Below are positions 51,253 through 62,300 of a stretch of 64,000 nucleotides of DNA, in pieces. Positions within the stretch are counted from its first letter, which is position 1. Each line of letters starts with the position of its first letter. Source of the stretch: Atriophallophorus winterbourni (Eukaryota; Platyhelminthes; Trematoda; Plagiorchiida; Microphallidae); assembly GCA_013407085.1 (NCBI GenBank), contig JACCGJ010020624.1, positions 23,330 through 87,329 on the forward strand, in the 5' to 3' direction. A program made the position numbers and the translations under genes. The notes beneath the pieces were generated by a model that was not told the DNA's origin, made no database searches, and saw nothing but the letters and a program-made list of their open reading frames with translations.

Positions 51253-51541
51253 TCAACATAATTTCGATTTTGTACAATTTCTTTGGTGTCGCAGTAAGGC
51301 AGTTTTGTACGACACATCACCAGGAAGTCGTTCTCCACATTGATCGCACGAGAACGCGCTGTCGGATTCTTGCTGATCGTCGCTAATTCCCTCGGCATGC
51401 ATGGCGGGATCCGAAATGGTCTGGAACGCTTTTGCGTACTGATTCGCAATACGAGATGCCAATTCGAGACTAGCGCCGTAGGCCATATACTCGGCGTTAT
51501 CCGAAATCAACGGAATCTTCGAATTTTTGTCGGGAAAAAGG
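51253..51541 (-). CDS. Candidate terminal zinc-finger exon of the DHX34-like gene
   Basis: After acceptor tttattgtag (exon start 51541) the frame runs 96 codons to a stop at 51253. Near the end it reads FSCDQCGERLPGDVSYKTAL followed by LRHQRNC, a C-x2-CG-x2-LP...L-x-H-x3-C finger similar in spacing to the C-terminal finger of DHX34 ([22 protein letters not shown]-type). It is on the same strand, 4.5 kb downstream of the last clear DHX34 exon. The exon needs a phase-2 donor upstream, and only weak ones exist in the exon ending near 56025, so the link is an inference. Confidence 0.45.
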
Positions 51542-52139
51542 CTACAATAAAGAAAAAAACTTCACGATAAGATGGAAAAGAAAAAAAATAATATGACGAC
51601 TATGGTGGTTTCGGGACGCAACAGTAGCTGGAGTAGACCGTTGTATAGGTTTGCGGAAGCCACACTAAACAGTGGGATACCACAATATTCCACAATTGTT
51701 AGCTTGGGAATCGGAGAGAATAAACTTTTCCAATTGTACATGAGAAGGAGGTTTAGACCAAGCAAGTCGTACTCACAAGGCAAAAAGACCCGCATAAGGT
51801 ATTTTCAGGCCACAACAAGAAATCTGAGTAAGTGTGTAGTGGGCCAACAACTTCCGAAACGGATTTTTTTGTGACGCCACATCCCGATTGGCGTAAATCT
51901 CGTGCTGGTCAAACTATCACATGGCATAGGCAGCTAAGGACACTTACTAGTAACTTTTCAAAAGTTGGTGCAGCCCGTATTCTAGGCTGGGGTCTAGTTG
52001 TCTAGTTAAGCTTCAGGTTATGTCCCGAAACTTTTCAACGGCGGTCTTACTGTATCACCTTGGATTGTTTGCTTAAATTTATGTCGTCAAGTGGATTGAT
52101 TAAAAGCAGACTCGGTTTCATTTAGACTGGCTGTGCATG

Positions 52140-52430
52140 ACAATGAAAGCCCCAAAGGAAGCTGTATTGCTGATGTAGCTCCACTCGTTCACGAAACTTG
52201 ATTGAATGCATGTTTCATTCGAGGTGTAGGCATCTCATCCGAGTTTGTTAAGGCTTGCTCTTATATAGATTCCGTAGCTACCAAGTCCCATTCATTCCAA
52301 TTTTTAGGATGTTATTTTTTCATGGCATTTAAGCATTCCGTACATGCTACCGGTGTAATGCTGTGCCTGATCGTGGTAATGATTCTGAGAACGTGTCATC
52401 TTACTTGAATATATCCAATGAATTGGCACG
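52140..52430 (+). repeat. Interspersed repeat C, copy 1
   Basis: Shares acgaaacttg-ttgaatgcatgtt, ttcgag-tgtaggcatct and ctaccggtgtaatgctgt with 57500-57740. Identity of the parent element unknown. Confidence 0.6.
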
Positions 52431-52639
52431 CCAACTACAACGCCTCCATTAAGCTACCGCATCACAACGTGTAGTGCAGACACGAAACCTCTTTCAGATT
52501 AAAAGAGTCGTACAGCTTTCTTAAACGTGGTATTATGCCAGAGTTCTGTTTCATACATTGAATTTGAATTATAAAATTGCCATTTTAGCCATTTACAGTG
52601 TACACATTCTGGTAAAGGGCCGCACATTTGGTACGCTTG

Positions 52640-52890
52640 GTTCCAACTGTAATTATGCATGAATGCGCGATCGTGCAGCATTTCTGTACAGTGCTCCTAA
52701 CACCGTTCGAAATTGATTTGCTACCGGTACTGAGCTGCATGCGGAAACACGCTGGAGTGTCACTACGACTTCTATTTCTATTTTCGTTCTCATATCTATC
52801 TAGGCTTGGGCAACCTGACAGTATCTTATCCCACATGCAGTCTCTGACTGTGCGGCACTTTGCCTGCATCAGGCTTGTGATTTCATCATT
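52640..52890 (-). repeat. Repeat B, long copy
   Basis: Nearly full unit: the gaatgcgcgatcgtgcag start, the hairpin arm region gctgcatgcggaaacacgct, and the core cttgggcaacctgacagtat. Confidence 0.85.
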
Positions 52891-53283
52891 GGCAGCGTGG
52901 TATTCAACACCACAATCAATCAAGGAGCACATTCAATTGGATGAGGTCACGGACCAATGAGAACACGCGAACAACGAGGACATGCAAGGATTCTAGCCAA
53001 TCACAGTAGAAGTTGTTGCAACGCAGCAGATACATTCTAATGATGCCCATCGCCCAGTTGCTTCGAAAGAAGTTTCGCTGATGATGTCATTTAGTTTGAT
53101 GACGAAACGTCCGCAATCAACCATAACAGCTCGGAGAACAACTATGAACTACAATCCGGTACCTGAGTTACAAGTTTTCAAAACTATTTAAACGCAAATA
53201 GTACCTGGCAGTCAATTCGAGTATCGTAGAGGGATCATAAAGCCTTGTCTCTGACCAGCAACAAATGTCGAAAGACAACGAAT

Positions 53284-53400
53284 CTAGACAAAGGGATGAG
53301 CAGCTTGCTGGCCTGATTGACGCAGCGTTCGCACATTCATGGCATTTATGTATGCAGACGTACGCGGTTTTATAAAGTGAGCTTTGGGTTTAGGGTATGT
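53284..53400 (-). mobile_element. RTE-like LINE, start of endonuclease (fragment)
   Basis: AYINAMNVRTLRQSGQQAAH matches the opening of RTE endonucleases (NVRTL-x-Q-x-GQQA). Nothing of the rest is present. Confidence 0.55.
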
Positions 53401-53599
53401 TAAGCTTCGAAAAGGTTCTGATCGGCGGCTTATCACACTGGATGCCGAAGGATAAGAATTAAAAAGCGGGGAAGGGGAGGGGACAGAAAAAGATTGAAGA
53501 GTAGGGCCACTAGAAGCTTGTTTTACCTTACTAACCCGCTGTATGCAGCAGGTCGGGCGACGGCCGATGAAGATATTTGTGATTTTCATGGTGGTATGC

Positions 53600-54870
53600 G
53601 GGCTGGGATACTACCAGGTCGCCAATGCCTAGACTGGAAAACAATTAGGGTTCTTGACCAAAGCCTTTGCTAAAGAGCCTTACTCAAAATGCATTGAGCT
53701 GAGACCGAGTTCGTCTGACCTCTATCATTCGACCTTCCGGGTATGAGTAGCTCTGCTTGTGCTCGAAGGTACACACGAACGATCGCACCACGTTAAGGTC
53801 CAGTCTTCGCGCGATTTCATACATACATACATACACACTGTCATCGAAGCTTATATTACCGTCATCTTTGTACGACACATGGGGAAAATTTGTCCTACTT
53901 GTACACGTTGAACATGTTGACAGTAACTAATCAACGAAGGGAACAAGAAAACTTACGAGTCGATTGTCAAATACGAGGTGACCATGTAACCACCTTTTCG
54001 TGTGTTCATTTTCACACCGGAATCATCCTCAGGCCACGGCAATGGGTCCTCGGGGATTTCACAACGGGGCTGCTTGATAGGTCCGGCTAGAAGAATAAGC
54101 AACACATTGTCGAAAAAGCAAATCACCACCAGAGATGTGGGACTAAATACAATTTGTTGGACACTCCAAGGGTATGCAGTAGAGGATCGTGAAAAACTAA
54201 GAAGAGCAGTGAGACCATGGCGGGAATGCTCCAGAGCTGCATAATGCCGATAAAGCAGATGGCCGGTGTCAATCGACTAACCGTGATAACCAAGAGCGCC
54301 AACCACAGAGTTCGATGTAGCAATTAAAAGACGGACGATGTTTTTTTCAAACAGTTCTTAGTCCACATGAGAGTCTAGTCACACCCTCATAAGCTTCCTG
54401 TCTACACGGTAACGTAGTCTACATATAACCTTTATTGCGTCAGAAAATTGATACAGGATGTGTGTGTATGCATCATCATCAAAGACAGCAATACACCGAG
54501 TGTATGCAATGCTGTGTTGATGATTATGACTTTGACGAAGCACAGCGAACAATCAAAGGGCGGTTCGCTACATTATGAGAAAATGAAACGATGCTCGATT
54601 TTCGTTGACAATGCTACAACAACTATTATTATAATATCAGAGGAGGGGAAAAAGAAAGTACACTGCAACATTGTTCGATGTTCTGATGAGCCGGTTTACC
54701 TGTGTCACGAGGGAGAGCAAAACGAGGTTGTAAATAAACGAGTTTAAAGGTCCGTTACATTTCATGGCTAAGGTTTCTTCACAGATTAGCGGACAGCACA
54801 TTGCACTCTAGACACTGCAACATTGACGGCGTTTTTCACACGAACAGTCTAGTGTACAAGTGTTAGCCTG
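53600..54870. other. Spacer, probably DHX34 intron if the 51-kb exon is real
   Basis: Only a short (cata)n run near 53820 and unsupported ORFs. Confidence 0.35.
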
Positions 54871-54877
54871 CACGAAT

Positions 54878-55095
54878 GTGCAATTGTGCAGTATTTCTGT
54901 GCTGTGCGGCTAACATCGTGCTAAATTGATTGGCCACCGGTAGTGAGCTGCATGCTGAAACACGCTGGAGTCTCACTACCATTTCTATTTCCCCTTCATA
55001 TCTGCCTAGGCCTGGGCAACCTGACAGTATCTCAGCCCACGTGCAGTCTCTGACTTTGCGGCACTTTGCATGGACCAGGCTTGTGCTTTTATACA
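54878..55095 (-). repeat. Repeat B, long copy
   Basis: Complete-looking unit; contains ggtagtgag and ctcactacc arms that can form a 9-bp stem, and the core with gcccacgtgcagtctctgac. Confidence 0.85.
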
Positions 55096-55565
55096 TAAAT
55101 ACATACAGGCGTTAGCAGACATTGGTTATATTATGGTGCAACGGTGGTACAGGTATCTAGTCCTGATACTAATTTTATATCGTGACCAGGAACCCACACA
55201 AATCACTCAAATCGCGCTAACGAGAGTTCAACCTCCGGCATCTAAGTTCCAAGTTAGAAACTGACCCATGACGTGCTACGCATACTGATGGATATTCCAT
55301 ACCATTTAAGCTAAGCTGTAAGTCGAATTTTTCGCTAGAGGCTCGTTACAACATCCCACACACGATGAGCACGCTGGAGAAAAAACAAAATTCACAGAAG
55401 TAGAAGCAGATCAGCCCTAACGCATTATGTGGCTAAGCAGCGCAGGGTAATGATTAAATGAGTCACGAGAACCACTTTCATCAAGAAAAGTACTATCGAG
55501 GAAAGAATTCCATGACCATGGGTTAGCACCAACGGAACAAATCTGCAGTTGAATCTGGTGGTATG

Positions 55566-55800
55566 TGTGATATGAAAGCACAAGCCTGATCCAGGCAAAG
55601 TGCCGCACAGTCAGAGACTGCACGTGGGCTGAGATACTGTCAGGTTGCCCAGGCCTAGACAGATATGAAAAAAGCAATAGAAAGAAAAAAAGCAATGGTA
55701 GTGAGACTCCAGCGTGTTTCAGCATGCAGCTCACTACCGTTGGTCAATCAATTTAGCACGATGTTAGCCGCACAGCACATGAATGCTGCACATCCGTGCA
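55566..55800 (+). repeat. Repeat B, long copy
   Basis: Plus-strand copy with tgaaagcacaagcctgatcc, the full core, then gtagtgagactccagcgtgt and agctcactaccgttggtcaa. Confidence 0.85.
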
Positions 55801-56024
55801 ATCTTTTGGTATGCTAAGCTAATAAGACAACGAGAAAAGCAGCGTGCAGTCCAGCATTACAAACGTTACAAAAAGTTCATTTAATTGAATGTTAACACGA
55901 ATGATAGTGAAACCATCGGTTGAGGATGAATTCCTGACATTAATCTGACATACCAAAATCACATAAAATCAGCATTTAGCATCCACTGTGATAAAAAAAA
56001 TACCAAACATGTGAGCGCACAAGG

Positions 56025-56386
56025 TTAGAACTTAAGGCAAAACATAGGCGCATAGCCTGAAAAGCTTGGTGGTTGCAAAGCGTTTGCGGGCACAAAAATC
56101 GGATGGATAAAATGTTCGGGAGCACACGTCAACCAACCTGGCTTTGGCGTTTGTTCAATTCGGAAAAGGCGTTTCACATCCCCTGCCAACAGTCGCTTGA
56201 TCGTGTACGGTCCAGCAGGATAGCCGGCAAGAAAAGCCGCAAGACCTTGCCCGAGGACACGTTTGATTTGTCTACACTGGGTGGCTAATTCAGAGTCATC
56301 GCTGGCAGCGGACGCGCGCCCGGTGACGCTATCGGTTGTCTCACCACTGTCCTCCGCGATACGCTGATCGCGTTTACGAGAACATT
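56025..56386 (-). CDS. DHX34: DHX34-like exon, C-terminal region
   Basis: Acceptor ttatcgtttccag, then 362 nt to a TAA. It begins with a charged Ser/Thr/Asp stretch, then RVLGQGLAAFLAGYPAGPYT and IKRLLAGDVKRLFR. Assigned by phase (1) and position; sequence similarity to DHX34 here is weaker. Confidence 0.7.
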
Positions 56387-59300
56387 CTGGAAACGATAAA
56401 GGAAGTACGGGTGTAAACATGCGAAGGGTGACCGCTGACGATAAAGTAGTTGGGTCCCAGTAAATATGCTGACCGTAATTGCATTTACTCTGGTATTACC
56501 CAACAGTAACACGGATGTGTAATCTTGCAGTCCGTCTGTGTTGTGCTACTAACACCATGCTAAATTGATTTACCACCGGTAGTCAGATTCATTCGGAAAC
56601 ACGCTGGAGTCTGACTACCATTCCCATTTCTATTTTCTTTCATATCTGCCTAGGCTTGGGCAACTTAACAATATCTTAGCCCAGACTGTGCAGCACTTTG
56701 TCTGGATCAGACTTGTGCTTTCATTCATAGATACAACAGTAACACGAAGCAATACTTAATGCAAACTTCGGTACCTCGATGGATTACGAATAGACATACT
56801 CCTCAAATTCGCCACGAGGGATCAAATCCACATCGTCTCCCGAGAAAAGCGCATTCATTAACACTTTGTAATTGCAGCCCCAATGCCTGTTTGAAGTTTG
56901 GCGAAAATTGGTAGCTATTCCGTTTAGAAACCCCCAGGTAACCAAAACAGAGGTAAGTACCTCAACCGAAGCTTTGATTAAAAGCATTGACCCGTAACAC
57001 ATCGAGTAGGCGAGAGATTATATTTGACCATTGGTGTTTCGTACACTGTTCCGTAAACCGGTATAGAGTAGCTCCGTTTTGCCACAAGGTCACGGTGAGA
57101 AATCCGCTGTCATGTTGGGTGCATGAAGATATTTGTGGCATTTAATGAAAACTGCTGAAATCTATAACCACGAATCGAAATCAACAGTGACAATATGGTT
57201 TACGCGGTTGAAAATTCGTATTTCATGTTGTCGCCGAAAAAATCCAGAAATTTTTGTTAAAGGAAAACTAGCATTGAAACTATAAACACTGAGTTCCGAC
57301 CCGGCACGCCGCTGAATTTAGAGGGAAATTAATGACGATACTCACGGGAAAAACCAACAACATTGTCGTCGTATCAGTTTGGTCCATAAAGTTATTAGAA
57401 AAAAATAGGATACCTTGATGAAAGGAATCTTTCAAGTAAACCATTCCTAGATCCACTTAAATATACCCGAGAAACCATAGCCTATTGGCGACCCGTGAGG
57501 CTGTGGTGAAGTCGCTTACGAAACTTGTTTGAATGCATGTTCCATTCGAGATGTAGGCACCTCTTCCCAGTTTGTTTGTGCTTACTCTTCTATAGAAGCC
57601 GTAGAAATTTAAGCCCCACCCTTCCCCATCTTTTAAGATTTTACTTTTCATGGTTGTGTGGCGGTTAAGCTTTCGGTACGTTCTACCGGTGTAATGCTGT
57701 CTGTGATGAAGTCGTCTATTGACGAAGAGCACTTGAGCCGATGGGACGCTGAGCTATTTGGATACCAAGAACGTGGAACATGACTCACCGGCCAGTTGAA
57801 CTTCCATCAAGCGCTCCAGCAGCGTGCGAAGCCAAACTGCGGTGGCCAACACACGTTGAGCAGCCTCCACATCGGCCAAACACACTTCGATCCACGAATC
57901 GAACACAATCCTGCATAAAAAGGGGGGCAGTGGTGGCGGTGATCATAGTGGAACACGGTCAAATGTTGCATCAATCAAGCGAAGCGGACGAAACGATGAA
58001 GCAAGGTGGTCTGTAACGCATACATACCATTGACTCATGCAAACAGCCTTACCTACTATGCGCCATGAAAGGCTTTTCACCAGATAAGTTTGCAAACTAA
58101 GTGTTTGCACGACAAGGAATGACAAGTTTGGCGTAAAGGTGTAGCGGAGTTCGTGCAGACAGGTATGCTATGAGGGTATGAAAGCACAAGCCTAATCCAG
58201 GCTAAGTGCAGCACAGTCAGAGATTGTACGTGGTCTAAGTTACTGTCAGGTTGCCCAGGCCTAGACAGATATGAGGGGGGAAATAGAAATAGTAGTGAGA
58301 CTCCAGCCTGTTTCAGCATGCAGCTCATTACCTTTGGCCAATCAATTTAGCACGGTGTTAGCCGCACAGCACAAAGTACTGCAGACAGGTAGACCATGGT
58401 TAGATCGAGAGTTGAGAAAGCGATCATGATCGTGGAACGTAGGTGTGATTGATCGGTTAAAACACATCACGGGTAGTCATCAGTGATACCTGAGTATGGA
58501 ACAAACCCTGAGATTACAGATCAAGACCAAATAGCTAAATGTGGCAAGAAGATTATACGATAGAATACCTCGGTCCAAGACAAAGTATATCTGTTCGGAA
58601 TGGAGTCAAAAACTTAACGCTCATCTAGCGAATAATCGTTAATGACAAAAGAAAAGTCGGTTAGGAAAGGTTCGCAAACTACCACGACACTCCAGATTAG
58701 TCTCACCAACCACCAAGAAAATCATAGCAGTTAGGAATGCAAGACATTTTAATTGTATAAGATTTTCAGGTGAAACGGACAAGCGAAGGAACGTTAGAGA
58801 CCCGCGTCTACCAGAAAACCACACACACGGATCAAATACTGAACTTTCACAGCAAGCACCCGAACATTCACAGACGCAGTTGCAATAGAACCCTATTCAG
58901 AAGAGCGCAACCCATTGAAGCACAGATGAAATGAGAAGAAGAGAAGAAGATTATCGGTTCAAAGTTTGCATATAAGAATGGATATCCAAGAAGCTTCATA
59001 TTACGCAACAAGTTCAACCAACTGCAACAAAGAAACCGAGGAGAAAACAGAACCAGACGCACTCTGCCATTGGTTCAAAATATTTCCGAAATTGCGGCTC
59101 GGGTACTTCGGCCACTTGGAATCGACATCTCGCATAAACCTGTGTCAACCCTTCGCAACGATTTCAACTACACGAAAGACAAAGCAGCGAAAGAAGAACA
59201 GTCGAATATCGTCAACAAGATTGCATGCAGAGATTTCGAAAAGAACTACGTCAGACAAGCAGGTCGCAAACTGGGCACAAGACTGCATGAACATCAGTTG

Positions 59301-62300
59301 GCCGTACGTAGATATGACCGGAATTCACTGATTTCAATACATGTTGATCAATTTGGGCATCAGTTCGACTGGGACCGCACAAGAATATTAGCCAGAGGAA
59401 ACGACCGACGGGCGCGAGAATTCCTGGAAGCGTGGCACTCAACAACAAATTCAATCAACCAGCATCTCCAACTGGCTGCAAAATATGGACCAATGAGAAA
59501 CCGCTCACGGAAAAGGCATAACATGAACTTGAGCAATCCGCGGGAGTTATGGTGAACGGACAGACAAGCAGTATAAAAACCAAAGAATTCCAACTATAAG
59601 ACGCTTCGAAAGAAGTTTTGCTTTTGCTTGGTTGTTTGCCGTTATCAGGCAGAGACAGTAAGATTCAATTCAGTGATTCTTGAAAAAGTGGAAAAATGGT
59701 AAACAAAGTTATACTTGAATGCCATTGTTGCATAGGGTTCGTACAAGGAACCACGATGATCAAACACAGAATCACATAGTGATTCCTGGTCAAGCACTCA
59801 AGGCGCTTACGGATGCCCAAAGTAATGTGCTGCTCACATCCCCCGCACTTACACACCACGACCGGTTTCTGGCTGCTTACCGTCATCAGGTGGAGACATA
59901 AGATTTGGGTTCAGTTAGCCTTGAAACAGTAGACAACGAACATAAACCATGATAAAGAAAAACCTGTAAAACTAAGAAATCATGAATCTCCAACACCGAA
60001 CCGAAATTATTGTTCACTATAAAACCGGTAAAAGAGTCGACCCAGGAAATAAACCGAAGGAGCAGTCACAGTTCACACGTTCGAGCACCTAATTTCCGAA
60101 ATCACAAAATAATTACACTACTAGAGTGAACAATTTCACGAAGATGGAAAGGGAGACCCAAACTTGAAAAAAGCAAAACCCCAACCGAACGAACCTAGCA
60201 GCGTTTGCATTGGTGTCCAACTCGCGCGCGTAGAGAAGCAACGTGGGCAAAGCCGGGACCCGTAGCGTGTTGACCAAAAATGGCTTCGTGGTTTCCATCA
60301 AATCACTGAAGAAGAAGAAGAAAGATCACAACAATTACTCGAGAGGGCATGCTTCTCATGAAACAGCCTGAGGTTAAAAGCAGCAACCCAAATGAGACGA
60401 TCGATCATTGTGAAACTCGGATGGCAGAATGTTCCATCTGAATGCTTGTAAACTCGTAGTAATGCGATCTTGACGAGATTACGAGCTGTGGAAGCTACCG
60501 AGATCCAAACAAGAGGTTTTCAGCCTTCCTACTCATATTCAAGATATACAAATATGGGGAAATCAGCGAATAACTAACGATTACAAATGCAAGCCGGTCA
60601 TGTGTATTCTGAAAAGTGGTAACACAGGATGTTGTGTTAAATACACTCATTTTTCGTACGCGTTGCTGAACCCTCGCAATGTACGGCTGGTGAACTTGTA
60701 CAATTGCAAACTTGTATGGCACTTAGGACATAAACACTGGATCCATGGAGGAAGATAATGAGTGACTTCTAATAGAGTACGCGTTTGATTTGCCACTAGT
60801 TAAAAGCAGAACAGGAATCAAAGGCGACTAATACAAGTGATCTGTGCCATTTGGATGGTGAACAACGAACCTGCAAAAATAGATTCCACGCTGACAATTA
60901 CACAAATGGAAAATCTAGCACTTACAGGTACATGATCAATTGGTGATCCACAGCGTATCCAGAAGGAAGTTCATCCGGAACAACAGACTCACTGTCCTCA
61001 GCGGCCACATCAGGTTTGAACGCTGAGCGAAGTCCCCGATCAGGAAACAATACATCGGGATTACGCACGAACACGTCATTCGGATGAATTGTCACAAATC
61101 CTTTGGCCTAGCCAACCCACAACACAGAAGTGAAGATTAAAGAATAAGGATGGGGGCAGTAGTGAGTGGTTAGGTTCAGATATACATTTTCACCAGCAAA
61201 ATGGCGCTCAGTTTCAATGTTTAAACAAACGTGTGTGACGTAGAAATAATCACATTCGTTCAAGATATAGGAGATGGAAAGGATTGCAGAAAGCGTTAGA
61301 TTGCTACAGGGAAATTGTTTGCGAAAATCCTACACATGAGTGTATATTCGGGATTGGAAACTTTAATATGACGCTCAGTCAAAGCGTTCGAGGGAATGTA
61401 TCCAGGAGAAGAAATATCTTCAAATGGAGTTGTCAGTGACTCGGAAGAACCTTACGAATTGCACGTGGAAGGTTGCATTTATTCTTCTTCTTCTATGGTT
61501 CCAACAGGAGAACAAAAGGTAAATCATACAGCCTGGTTTGCCGGAGAGCATCGACCGAGTTATGGAGCGTGCTCATTGGTGGAATTCATCTGTTGATGAG
61601 AGGCCAACAATACTAATTCCCAAGAACGTAGATAATCACCAATGGTAGCCCGGATGTGTGGACCTGCAGTATTGTTATCCTGCAGGGTTAATATTCTGCA
61701 AAAGTGATTATTATTAGGCCCGTTTATGGCCAATATTTGCGAATGCATCACTTTTCATTGCTCTAAAGACTTGAATAGAAAGTGTTCGCCTGTACCCACA
61801 CAAGACTTAGCGTACCTCATTTCAAGGATTGTAAAATGCCCATTCCACATAAACTCCCGGGTACAAGGAAACCACAAACTGATAATGAATACAAGAATTT
61901 GGGGCATGCAACCTTGAGGTAAGGTCCACCCGTGAATGAAATTTGATATCGCCAATACAACGAAATAAATTTCTAAAATCTGACCAAAGACGCTGTTGGA
62001 GAGAAAACCAACCGTGGGGCTACCTCAAAGACAAAATTGCTAACCGGTATTGCCCAGTTTGTAACCAGCGAGTACCGGTCACGAAGATCACTGTCTGATT
62101 CCTTTTCTGCTAATCGATTGCTACTCAACAATAGTGTGCACATCCATTTAAAATACGGCGAAGATGTGCGCTCATGGTGCACTTCGAACGATTCAATTTT
62201 CGCTACTGACCAGTTTTCCAAGCAATCCTCGCCTACGTTTATGTTGCATTACGGGTGTCTTGCTGTTTACACAACATGGTTGCTATGGTCCCCTATTAAA

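Noticed and set aside
54443..54730. Plus-strand ORF and a ctgatgagccgg stretch at 54684
   Set aside because: No GAAA box follows the CTGATGAG, and the ORF has no family signature.
56784..57002. Minus-strand ORF (HWGCNYKVLMNALFSGDDVD) considered as an extra DHX34 exon
   Set aside because: The flanking exons 57910-57789 and 56386-56025 join directly in phase 1, so no exon is needed here.
57700..57740. tctgtgatgaagtcgtctattgacgaagagc resembles a hammerhead core
   Set aside because: Wrong spacing before GATGA, GAAG in place of GAAA, and the paired repeat C copy at 52 kb does not conserve it.
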